A stretch of DNA of 10,501 nucleotides from Planctomycetota bacterium (GCA_024278285.1 JAJRTM010000345.1:1-10501); one strand, 5' to 3'. Numbered from the stretch's first letter, positions 1 to 6,762 are shown. The notes: a model not told the origin generated them from the sequence alone. Program-made: numbers and translations.

Positions 1-1329
1 CAGCGCGTTGCGTAATCGCTGTTCTCGATTTCCTTTGCCAGACTCGATTTTTCGCTCCAGGGTTTTGCGTACATCCGCAGGGATTTCGACCGCGAGCAGC
101 ATCTTTTGCAACCAGTTGACAACCTGCTCCGGTTTTTTCAATTGATGTTTGTCGCACAGATCAACCAAGCCTCCCCCCGCGAAACGTGTCTGTTTTCGAT
201 CCAGCATTTTACGAACAAGATTCGCACGAGCGAGCATTGTTGATGAATTAATCCAGGCTCTGCCTCCATCCCAGCCTTTTACATTAGGTGGGAAGAAAAG
301 TGTCTGCCCCAAATCATTCAGGTCGGTTGTCAGTTCAAGAAGATTGGTTGTTCCTTCCAGGCAGCGAAGTAAACCAAGGCTGAATTCAACGGGAGATCGG
401 ATTTTCTGGGCCATCACTTTATCAGAATAAAACAGCTTACTGGAAAGCATCGTTTCGATAACCGGACCAATTTGCCAACCGTTGTTTCGTAATTGCTTCG
501 CCAACGGTTTCACTAAAGAAGCAGGAGGAGTTGGTTCATCGAAAAGGAAAAAACGCATCAGTTTCGAGACGATAAATTCCGGGCCAGATGATTGCTCCAG
601 AACAATATCAACACCATCGTCTCCCGTAAATTCACCACTTTTCCCGAAGATCGTTTTTGAACCGTAATCGTGTTGATACTTGTTGAATCGATAACGCCTT
701 TGTTTGATTTCCCAGCCAGTGAAACATTTCGCCAGTTCGCGGATATCTTTCTCGGTATAATTTCCTTCACCCAGACAGAATAACTCCATAATCTCGCGGG
801 AAAAATTTTCGTTCGGATGATTTTTTCTGTTTGTTACGGAATCAAGATAAATCAACATTGCAGGATCACGAGAGATTTCATGCAGCATTTCTCCAAAATT
901 CCCCAGGGCACTTTTTCGGAGTAATTCGTTTTGTTGCAGCATTAAAATGGGATCGGTTACTTTTTCTGCGCTCGTTGCAAAATGACCGTGCCAAAAGAGA
1001 GTCGTCTTTTCCCGCAGTTGATCCGGCGTATTCAACAAACGATGTATCCAACGCGAGGTAAGATTTTTGGCATCTCCAGTCGCCAGAACCGAACGCGCCA
1101 GTTCTTTGTACTCCTTCTGCTGTGCCTTTGTTTCACTTCGATCATTCACCAGGGAATGCACAAGCTCGGCTGGCGACTGATCGGCAAAATGTTCTAGTTC
1201 ACCACTCGATGCCCCAAAGCCGGCTCGTCGGGCAAGATGCCCGCATTGTTTTTGAGACCAGTCATTTCCAGAACCTGGCTCGTAAGGGCTCCATGCCCAC
1301 GCGGGATCAATCATGTCAAGATGATTCAT
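1..1329 (-). CDS. DUF1800 family protein, 3' end beyond the left edge
   Basis: The first 443 codons of a gene that runs off the left edge are open without a stop. Family hallmarks are visible: HLARRAGFG near residues 31-39, FWHGHF with His114 and His116, the long block from NENFSREIMELF (residue 173) through GNYTEKDIRELAKCFTGW (to about 206), and PPNVKGW (347-353) followed by a GGRAWINSS segment. These are characteristic of DUF1800 proteins, whose biochemical function is not established. In planctomycetes such genes are commonly followed by a DUF1501 gene, which here would lie outside the window. I chose ATG at 1329 because AGAGAG lies about 9 bases upstream; a second in-frame ATG at 1314 is possible. 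I see no signal peptide. The neighbour upstream on the same strand ends 311 bases away, so this gene probably has its own promoter. Confidence 0.9.
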   Translation of the reverse strand, partial: MNHLDMIDPAWAWSPYEPGSGNDWSQKQCGHLARRAGFGASSGELEHFADQSPAELVHSLVNDRSETKAQQKEYKELARSVLATGDAKNLTSRWIHRLLNTPDQLREKTTLFWHGHFATSAEKVTDPILMLQQNELLRKSALGNFGEMLHEISRDPAMLIYLDSVTNRKNHPNENFSREIMELFCLGEGNYTEKDIRELAKCFTGWEIKQRRYRFNKYQHDYGSKTIFGKSGEFTGDDGVDIVLEQSSGPEFIVSKLMRFFLFDEPTPPASLVKPLAKQLRNNGWQIGPVIETMLSSKLFYSDKVMAQKIRSPVEFSLGLLRCLEGTTNLLELTTDLNDLGQTLFFPPNVKGWDGGRAWINSSTMLARANLVRKMLDRKQTRFAGGGLVDLCDKHQLKKPEQVVNWLQKMLLAVEIPADVRKTLERKIESGKGNREQRLRNAL

Positions 1330-1357
1330 TGCAAATGCTCTCTAACGAAACAAAACG

Positions 1358-1378
1358 GGGAATTCCCAGCACGGCTGG
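1358..1378. other. Two overlapping small palindromes in the DUF1800 5' leader
   Basis: GGGAATTCCC (1358-1367) is a perfect 10-bp palindrome. It overlaps the hairpin CCAGC-ACG-GCTGG (1366-1378). They lie about 30-50 bases upstream of the DUF1800 start, so they could fold in its leader mRNA or be protein sites. Both are short and may be chance. Confidence 0.25.
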
Positions 1379-1413
1379 TTCATTCTGATAGCTGTAACCA
1401 AAAACTATATTCA

Positions 1414-1442
1414 AAAAATTTGCGTACCGTACGTAAATTTTT
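1414..1442. promoter_or_regulatory. 29-nt AT-rich dyad, candidate operator or weak terminator
   Basis: Two 14-nt arms surround the central base 1428. Thirteen of 14 positions are complementary; the exception is 1422 against 1434, a G opposite T. The core is CGTAC-C-GTACG flanked by AAATTT on both sides. It lies 85 bases upstream of the DUF1800 start. A further GTACGTA occurs at 1453-1459. On the minus strand a TTGATA/TTATAC pair with a 19-base spacer lies just upstream, so the dyad could cover the start of transcription. The A-tract and T-tract flanks also allow a weak bidirectional terminator for the gene ending at 1641. Function is inferred only. Confidence 0.4.
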
Positions 1443-1549
1443 ACTGTTAGTAGTACGTATAAGTGGTGTCGCGATCATGGCTATCAATTCATATCATGCT
1501 AAGGGATAGTCCTGAATTAACTTCCCCATTTTATTGAGTTCATTTTGTC

Positions 1550-1609
1550 GGGTGCGTCGTGGCGCACCTTTTTCATCACACGAGCAATCTGGTGCGTCAC
1601 GACGCACCC
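1550..1609. repeat. Inverted pair of GGTGCG palindromes
   Basis: A 19-nt element at 1550-1568 and another at 1591-1609 are inverted copies of each other, identical at 18 of 19 positions. Each is itself nearly palindromic, with GGTGCG pairing with CGCACC. The spacer is 22 nt. The single difference (G versus A at stem position 7) changes a T-G wobble to a T-A pair, so the stem is kept. The pair sits downstream of the secreted-protein gene and upstream of the DUF1800 gene. There is no T-run beside it, so it is not a standard intrinsic terminator. It belongs with the other hairpin repeats in this window. Confidence 0.75.
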
Positions 1610-1640
1610 TACGACTACGACTGAATAGTCACCATTTCTG

Positions 1641-3404
1641 CTACTTCGATAATTCCACACCAAGGTTAAGGCTTAATGTCCCCTTTGATGTTTCCAATGA
1701 GAGTGATGCGGCCTGAAAATAGCCCAGCAGTTTAAGCAGGATTCCAATTTCGGTTTCTGCTTCTTCTCGCGTATGCCCTTCTTCGAGCATATTATTAGAG
1801 ATTAACTGAGAAAGGTTATCTTCCAGGGCAGCTTTTACTACAGGGGCGGAAAGCAGTGCTGCGGTGTTGACTATTGTGTCGGTGTCACGTTCTTCCGGCT
1901 TTTTTACTGCGATCAAATTTCGAGCCAGTTTGGTAGTCGATGAGACAATGATTCGATTACCTGAAAAGGCAACCGTGGGCGAGAAGTTAAAGTTGATCCT
2001 GGCTGGATCTTTATCTTCTTCTCCTGCCAATGGGACAAAAGTGGCAGAGACCAATTCGCCTCCTTCAAATTTATCCATATCCAATTCAAGTTGCGGCTGT
2101 CCATTCATGCTTCCCACAACATTGAAGAAGCCGATCAGGCTTTGAAAAAGTCTTCGGAATTCTTTGGAGGTTGTTTTTGGTTCTCGCATTTCTGCAACAA
2201 GTGTAAAAGCAGGAAGTTTAAGAGCAGGAGCAGGACGGTCTTGAGGGAATTCCTGACGGGTTGCAATAAACAGAATTTCCGGGGAGAGAGCACCGAGTAT
2301 ATCTTCGCCGAAGTCTTTACCGGAAAAGAGGGTGGTTAACGTGCTGTCCGCTTCTGCAAATTTGTCGTTAATTCGTTCGTTAAACAGATCACCTGCTCGC
2401 AGCCACATTTCAGAGAAGTTTCGGTAAGCAGAAGTTGCAAAAAGTAAATTGGGGACATCCGGAATCGCGATTGCCTGTCCGGTTCCTCGTGGTCCGAAGT
2501 AATGTTCTCGGGCTTCTGAAACCCAACTTTGCTCGAAAGGAACTGAAAGACGTAATTGAGCAGACTGTCCCGCTCCCGAGAGTGATGCGGTTACATAAGG
2601 CGTTTCTTTCAAAATATCTAGAATTCCACCCAGCAGAATTTCACCAAAAGGATCTTCAGCTTTCCCCGTAAACAGTTTCTTGGCAACGCCTGCATATCGA
2701 ATGGCATTCAAATCAGCATATAACCAGGCGACGTCAGATTTTATTTTCTTGCTTTTGGCTTCTTGAAACTGTTCATTGTCTGCCAGGCAATTTTCAGTTT
2801 TACCATCGAGCAAACCATCCAACAGGGTCATCCCTATTTTTTCATTTGAGGCAAAGACAAGCCATTGTTCGTAAAGTGCAAACCCGCCATTTTTCACGCC
2901 GTAGGTTGTTATTCCACGATACTCATCAATATCGTACGGATCATCTCGATTATTGTCGGCTGCATCCTGACGAGCCAGTTTCATCATGGTTTCTACAATT
3001 TTCTTCAAACTCTGTTCGTCCTGTGCTTTGAAGAACAGAGCTGCCCCTTTAGATTCTGCGTCAAAGGCAAGCGTAACCCCTCCCGATGTCAATGCTTTCA
3101 ACGCGTCATCCCATTCCATTCCCAATTCAGATTCGATGTAATCCAAAACCAACAGGAATTCGGCTACTTCAGAATCCTTAAGTATTTCCTGGTAAACCTC
3201 TTCTTCTTGCAAACGTTTGGTAACGGGATGCTCTAGCAATCCATCGAGAATTGCGGGCGGATTTGAAACTTCAGCATAAAAAATAGTTGATCCCGGCAAC
3301 AACTTCGCTGGATTGTCCTCAGCAACGACAAGAGCAGGGGAGATCAGAAGGAGTCCCAAGATTAGGAACAAATTAAGAAATGGCGAACGTTGATGACAAA
3401 ACAT
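1641..3404 (-). CDS. Secreted protein of unknown function, DUF3352-like
   Basis: This codes for 587 residues. The N-terminus is a Sec signal peptide: a short basic start, a hydrophobic stretch at about residues 9-27, and a likely cut after Ala28 (VVA before EDN). The mature protein begins with LLPGSTIFYAEVSNPPAILD, a pattern seen at the start of planctomycete DUF3352-like proteins (P, then a short strand ending in an E-V pair). No catalytic motif, metal site or membrane segment is evident afterwards. Charged helices alternate with short strands, and there is only one further cysteine. The start at 3404 fits the signal peptide, with AAGGG about 11 bases upstream. It is divergent from the porin and is followed by a hairpin pair, so it is probably monocistronic. 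The DUF3352 assignment is from memory of the pattern and is uncertain; export is well supported. Confidence 0.85.
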   Translation of the reverse strand: MFCHQRSPFLNLFLILGLLLISPALVVAEDNPAKLLPGSTIFYAEVSNPPAILDGLLEHPVTKRLQEEEVYQEILKDSEVAEFLLVLDYIESELGMEWDDALKALTSGGVTLAFDAESKGAALFFKAQDEQSLKKIVETMMKLARQDAADNNRDDPYDIDEYRGITTYGVKNGGFALYEQWLVFASNEKIGMTLLDGLLDGKTENCLADNEQFQEAKSKKIKSDVAWLYADLNAIRYAGVAKKLFTGKAEDPFGEILLGGILDILKETPYVTASLSGAGQSAQLRLSVPFEQSWVSEAREHYFGPRGTGQAIAIPDVPNLLFATSAYRNFSEMWLRAGDLFNERINDKFAEADSTLTTLFSGKDFGEDILGALSPEILFIATRQEFPQDRPAPALKLPAFTLVAEMREPKTTSKEFRRLFQSLIGFFNVVGSMNGQPQLELDMDKFEGGELVSATFVPLAGEEDKDPARINFNFSPTVAFSGNRIIVSSTTKLARNLIAVKKPEERDTDTIVNTAALLSAPVVKAALEDNLSQLISNNMLEEGHTREEAETEIGILLKLLGYFQAASLSLETSKGTLSLNLGVELSK

Positions 3405-3633
3405 ACGAATTAGTACCCTTCAACTGGCAGGAATGATTCAATCTACGCCATCTACTACTACTGAGAAGATGATTCGGTTTCATCTGAATGAGAATTTTAA
3501 TTCGATAGAAAAGTTATTACACGACTCCCCCCTCTGTGCTCTGGTGGCAAGAGAGAAAGATAGCTCACACTTTCCAACCAAATGAAAGAAGCCTGCCTGA
3601 AGAAGAGCTTTTGATTTAAGGGAACATCTATTC

Positions 3634-3680
3634 GCTCCAAAAGGAGCACAGACATTCCTGTCTGTTTCGCTTGAACAGAC
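3634..3680. repeat. Cluster of three hairpins including ACAGACA-TTCC-TGTCTGT
   Basis: Three stem-loops are packed together: GCTCC-AAAA-GGAGC (3634-3647), ACAGACA-TTCC-TGTCTGT (3648-3665), and GTCTGTT-TCGCTTG-AACAGAC (3660-3680). The second and third overlap, so only one can form at a time. The AGACA/TGTCT core resembles the CTCAGAC/GTCTGAG hairpins elsewhere in the window, and the TTCC loop recurs at 8498-8501. The cluster lies about 230 bases upstream of the secreted-protein start. Confidence 0.6.
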
Positions 3681-3857
3681 TTTATTGTTAGGCAGACAGA
3701 ACTTTTTTTGCATTAACACAGAGGTTCCAGATCAGCAAATCCACTGTTGTTGCTCGAAATATTTGTAAATGAAAGTATCAGACTGAAATACCGAGACTAC
3801 GGCACCCAGAGTCACGTGCCACTATGTACTCATCCTTGATAGCAAAAGGAGATCAAG

Positions 3858-3890
3858 ATGTGCACGTTTAGACACTCTTTATTCGCGTGA
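3858..3890 (+). CDS. Possible 10-codon leader ORF upstream of the porin
   Basis: AAGGAG at 3846-3851 is an almost ideal ribosome binding site, six bases before ATG 3858. The frame it serves is only ten codons long, MCTFRHSLFA, then TGA. It lies 330 bases upstream of the porin start on the same strand. It may be a translated leader peptide if the porin transcript begins upstream of it, or a chance match. No clear attenuator was seen after it, only a 5-bp CGCAT/ATGCG hairpin. Confidence 0.2.
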   Translation: MCTFRHSLFA

Positions 3891-4220
3891 GTGGGTTATC
3901 GCATCTTTCAAATCGCATTTTCATGCGGGTTAGCCGTAATTTATGCCGATTATTTCAAATATACGCAATTCGGCAGCCTGATTCTTTTATAGCGACAACT
4001 GGTATTAAAACAAATTATCCAGTTTCACAGAGTAGGCCGATAAATCTCATTGGAACAAAAGCCTTATTTGCGCTTATCACAGGACTGAATCCAGGTACAT
4101 TAGTTGTGGCAATGTTACCAGGTTTTCGTTTGTCCCAGATGGATGGGAAATGTGAGGGGGGGTTTTTGCTCAGTGGCCTGCCACGAGTGAACATGCGAAG
4201 AAATAATCTTAGGAGAGAGT

Positions 4221-5516
4221 ATGATGTTTAGTTATGGTAAAAAATGGAAAGTATTTGGCGCTTTCCTGTTTGCGGCGGGAATGTCTGTTGGCATTGCCGA
4301 GACATCTCAGGCAGGAGATGAATGTTGCCCAGAGGACACTTGTACCGATTGCTGCAGCCCGGACAATGTTTTCAACAATGCAGGTGCAAAGCTGAGTGGT
4401 CGATTGAAATCGTTATGTGGTCTCTGGAAAAATAATGACTGCTGCACGGACGATATCTGCATTGATGACGAATTCATTGATTCCTGCATAGAGGTTGAAG
4501 AGGGTTCTGGTTGGGAGTTCGGCGGCTGGACGCAGATTGGCTACCACAACGCCAGTAATGGTCAATTCAACAGTAACCCGAACCGCCTCAACGCTCAGCA
4601 GGTTTGGCTGTATGCTGAAAAAGTCGCTGATGGCAGCGATGGCTGGGGCTTTGGTGGTCGTTTTGATTTCATGTACGGAACCGATGCCAACGACACACAG
4701 GCATTTGGTAACGCCGATTCTGTCTGGGATTACTCTCAAGGTAATAACATTCGTGGCGGATACGGCTGGGCATTGCCACAGGCTTATATTGAAGCTGCTA
4801 ATGGCGACTGGTCAATCATTGCAGGTCACTTCTACACACTGCTTGGTTACGAAGTGGTGACTGCACCAGATAACTTCTTCTACAGTCATGCGATGACGAT
4901 GTACAATTCCGAAGCGTTTACTCACACAGGAGTTCTCGCTACTCACCAAACAACCGACACCCTTGAAACTTACATGGGTTGGACACTTGGTTGGGATACC
5001 GGTTTCGATCGGAACTCTGGCGGAAGCAGTTTCCTGGGTGGGTTCAGCAAGCAACTGGCTGATGATACTTCTTTAACCTACATCACAACGGCTGGTGATC
5101 TCGGTTGGCTTGGTACTGGGTATTCTCACAGCATTGTTCTGGATCACCAGGTTAACAGCAAACTGAACTACGTTTTCCAAACGGACTACGTTGATGCAAC
5201 TTCTTACAATCCTTATAACATTGCAGGGATCAATGGCGGTACAACAGAAGCTTACGGAATTAACCAATACTTGATCTACACCATCAGCGATAAAATTTCT
5301 GCTGGTTCACGATTTGAGTGGTGGCGTGCAGGCGGAAACGATTCCTACTCTCTTACAGGTGGCGTCAACTTGCAGGTTCACGAAAAAGTTAAAATTCGTC
5401 CTGAAGTTCGGTACTACTTTGCAGACCCCAATCTGGCAATTCTCCAGAATCTTGCTGCAGGAGACAGCTTCAACGATTCCTTCGTCTTTGGAATTGATGC
5501 GATCATCACCTTCTAA
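4221..5516 (+). CDS. BBP2-like outer-membrane beta-barrel porin with cysteine-rich N-terminus
   Basis: This encodes 431 residues. A signal peptide covers about residues 1-31 (KKWK, then a hydrophobic stretch, cut after SQA). Residues 35-89 hold ten cysteines, including the repeated pattern CCxxDxC at 35-41 and 74-80, plus many acidic residues. From about residue 98 the protein alternates aromatic and polar residues as beta-barrel strands do (WEFGGWTQIGYHNAS, then GWGFGGRFDFMYG), has no further cysteine, and ends in Phe, the usual assembly signal of outer-membrane barrels. The strand pattern matches the putative beta-barrel porin-2 (BBP2, OmpL-like) family. It would allow passive entry of small solutes across the outer membrane. 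AGGAG at 4211-4215 is 5 bases from ATG 4221 and 8 from ATG 4224; the second has better spacing. A strong terminator follows, so the gene is a single unit. Confidence 0.85.
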   Translation: MMFSYGKKWKVFGAFLFAAGMSVGIAETSQAGDECCPEDTCTDCCSPDNVFNNAGAKLSGRLKSLCGLWKNNDCCTDDICIDDEFIDSCIEVEEGSGWEFGGWTQIGYHNASNGQFNSNPNRLNAQQVWLYAEKVADGSDGWGFGGRFDFMYGTDANDTQAFGNADSVWDYSQGNNIRGGYGWALPQAYIEAANGDWSIIAGHFYTLLGYEVVTAPDNFFYSHAMTMYNSEAFTHTGVLATHQTTDTLETYMGWTLGWDTGFDRNSGGSSFLGGFSKQLADDTSLTYITTAGDLGWLGTGYSHSIVLDHQVNSKLNYVFQTDYVDATSYNPYNIAGINGGTTEAYGINQYLIYTISDKISAGSRFEWWRAGGNDSYSLTGGVNLQVHEKVKIRPEVRYYFADPNLAILQNLAAGDSFNDSFVFGIDAIITF

Positions 5517-5540
5517 TTTAGAATGTGAAATAATTTGTTA

Positions 5541-5557
5541 GAAGACAACAAGTCTTC
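5541..5557. other. Small hairpin between porin stop and terminator
   Basis: GAAGAC (5541-5546) pairs with GTCTTC (5552-5557) around an AACAA loop. It is 24 bases after the porin stop and just before the main terminator, and could protect the mRNA 3' end. It has no T-run of its own. Confidence 0.4.
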
Positions 5558-5564
5558 ACAACGC

Positions 5565-5606
5565 ACGCCATCGTCAGCGGATTTCCGCAGACGATGGCGT
5601 TTTTTT
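5565..5606 (+). terminator. Rho-independent terminator of the porin gene
   Basis: An 11-bp stem pairs ACGCCATCGTC (5565-5575) with GACGATGGCGT (5590-5600). After an A-A mismatch, GCGG pairs with CCGC around an ATTT loop. Seven T follow directly (5600-5606). It starts 49 bases after the porin stop. This is a textbook strong intrinsic terminator on the plus strand. Confidence 0.92.
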
Positions 5607-5660
5607 ATTCATACCGAGCTTTATCGTAGATTAATGCCTTATCAACGAATTACATCGCAC

Positions 5661-5820
5661 CGGGTAGCTCAGACAATCCCGTTCAGGGTTGTCTGAGTTG
5701 CATAGCAACCCGAGGAATTGTTTTCAGGCATCGCTTATTCTGATCATCAAGCCGATCGCTGAAATCCTCGGGTGCCTGACAGCACTCAGACATCCTTGAA
5801 CAGGATGTCTGAGCTACCCG
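5661..5820. repeat. Inverted pair of CTCAGAC hairpin units with GGGTAG ends, REPIN-like
   Basis: Two related units of about 60 nt face each other, at 5661-5720 and 5761-5820. Each begins at its outer end with CGGGTAGCTCAGACA and ends inside with CCGAGGA. The left unit carries a stem CTCAGACAA/TTGTCTGAG (5668-5676, 5689-5697) plus a smaller GTTGC-ATA-GCAAC hairpin (5697-5709). The right unit carries an 11-bp stem CTCAGACATCC/GGATGTCTGAG (5785-5795, 5803-5813) and a weaker GTGC/GCAC hairpin. About 40 nt of unrelated sequence with a central TGATCA separates them. The layout is that of a REPIN, two REP-type hairpins in inverted orientation. It lies between the porin terminator and lutC, in no gene. 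Confidence 0.8.
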
Positions 5821-5862
5821 CTTTCCTACCGTCTACTCTCCCTGCGGTAAATTATATTCTCT

Positions 5863-5891
5863 CTGAAATAATTGAGCTCAATTCCTTTCAG
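5863..5891. promoter_or_regulatory. Dyad around AATTGAGCTCAATT, candidate operator of lutC
   Basis: A perfect 14-bp palindrome, AATTGAGCTCAATT, lies at 5870-5883. CTGAAA (5863-5868) and TTTCAG (5886-5891) flank it, extending the symmetry with a one-base offset. It sits 103 bases before the lutC start in AT-rich sequence, near a TATATT that could be a -10 element. The position suits an operator. I do not recognise the motif as that of a known regulator. Confidence 0.4.
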
Positions 5892-5993
5892 TTTACGTTA
5901 CGCATCACACGAAAATCTGAACGGGATCTGTTACGATAAAGAAAGTAAAATTAGGAATGAGCTGAAATTCAAAGATGAAACAGAGAAAATAAT

Positions 5994-6590
5994 ATGGCAA
6001 GCAGTAAAGAAACCATCCTGGCTGCAATTCGTAAAAACAAGCCTGAGCCAACTGAACTCCCTTCGCTTAACCAGGACTGGCAGCGGTTCGAAGATCCCAT
6101 CGAGCATTTTTGCGACATGCTCAAAGCAGTTGGCGGGCTTGCTTATGAAGTGAAAAATCTGGCAGAAGCCAAGGACATTTTGAAGCAAATCGAATGCTTT
6201 ACTCAGGCAAATAAAATCAGTTCGATGGTTGAAGGCTTGGATCTATCGACTTTCGATATTTCTGCAATTGATGATCCTCACAACTTGGAAGACCTCGATT
6301 TGGCAATTTTGCCGGGACGTTTCGGGGTGGCAGAAAATGGAGCAATCTGGATCGATGGAAATACGATGCCGCACCGTGTGATGCTGTTTATCGCTCAGCA
6401 CGTCATTATTACCGTTCCGCGAAGTCAGATCGTCCATAACTTACATCAGGGATACCAGAAACTGAATCTGAACGAACGACAGTTTGGCATCTTTGTTTCG
6501 GGTCCGTCCAAAACAGCAGACATCGAACAATCACTCGTCATCGGCGCCCACGGTGCCCGTTCAGCTACAGTTTTCGTTGTTGAAGATTAA
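5994..6590 (+). CDS. lutC: LutC/YkgG family protein (LUD domain)
   Basis: The 198 residues make up essentially one LUD domain (formerly DUF162). Visible signatures are FGVAENGAIWI from Phe110, QHVIITVPRSQIV in the middle, and SGPSKTADIEQ with Gly170 to Glu178 followed by IGAHGARS near the C-terminus. LutC works with LutA and LutB, an iron-sulphur oxidase set that converts L-lactate to pyruvate; LutC itself has no iron-sulphur cysteines, and none are seen here. It is somewhat shorter than Bacillus LutC (about 240), mostly at the N-terminus. The start ATG 5994 has only a weak GAGAA-like site about 7 bases upstream, but the protein aligns with the family from its first helix. Neither lutA nor lutB is adjacent: the upstream gene is the porin and the downstream gene converges. 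The symbol follows the family; a role in lactate use is inferred. Confidence 0.88.
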   Translation: MASSKETILAAIRKNKPEPTELPSLNQDWQRFEDPIEHFCDMLKAVGGLAYEVKNLAEAKDILKQIECFTQANKISSMVEGLDLSTFDISAIDDPHNLEDLDLAILPGRFGVAENGAIWIDGNTMPHRVMLFIAQHVIITVPRSQIVHNLHQGYQKLNLNERQFGIFVSGPSKTADIEQSLVIGAHGARSATVFVVED

Positions 6591-6653
6591 CTGGGCAGCA
6601 CCAGGTTTACCTTGCGTTGCCTCACTGGAGCAAAATACGAACCGTTTGGATGG

Positions 6654-6686
6654 CTCAGACGCATCGCGTCTGAGTTGCCCCGCAAC
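6654..6686. repeat. Single CTCAGAC hairpin unit after lutC
   Basis: CTCAGACGC (6654-6662) pairs with GCGTCTGAG (6666-6674) around ATC. It is followed at once by GTTGC-CCC-GCAAC (6674-6686). The same two-hairpin order, with the same shared G, occurs at 5668-5709. The GGGTAG lead-in is absent (TGGATGG instead), and no inverted partner is nearby. It starts 64 bases after the lutC stop; there is no T-run, so its value as a terminator is doubtful. Confidence 0.7.
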
Positions 6687-6762
6687 AAGAAGCCGAGAAT
6701 GTGGTTTCTACGAAGAAAAAGTATAAAACGGTAAAAAAAGAGGGGACGTTTATCATCCAGTT

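Larger units (their letters stand above)
3405..4220. other. Long divergent spacer without a convincing gene
   Basis: This 816-nt stretch separates the secreted-protein gene (minus) from the porin (plus) and must hold both promoters, though I could not place either confidently. It contains a hairpin repeat at 3634-3680, a possible 10-codon leader ORF at 3858-3890, a run of seven G followed by five T at 4156-4167, and a small GTGGC/GCCAC hairpin at 4173-4184. Longer open frames (for example 3480-3719 minus, 3887-4231 plus) have compositions unlike real proteins here and no good start context. Confidence 0.6.

Noticed and set aside
1550..1609. Short CRISPR array or transposon ends
   Set aside because: There are only two copies, inverted not direct, with a 22-nt gap and no transposase or cas gene in the window.
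3480..3719. 79-codon minus-strand frame in the divergent spacer
   Set aside because: It runs through the hairpin cluster at 3634-3680, has no ribosome site and an erratic composition.
3887..4231. 114-codon plus-strand frame just before the porin
   Set aside because: It overlaps the porin start, has no ribosome site, and its residues show no domain or signal pattern. It is best read as untranslated leader.
5662..5697. GGGTAGCTCAG followed by GTTCAGGG looked like the 5' end and T-arm of a tRNA
   Set aside because: The spacing is far too short, there is no acceptor stem, anticodon arm or CCA, and the sequence folds instead into one long CTCAGAC hairpin. The same lead-in at 10147 also has no tRNA fold.
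5872..6153. 93-codon frame overlapping the lutC start
   Set aside because: It uses another frame of a well-supported gene and includes the AATTGAGCTCAATT palindrome; no motif is visible.
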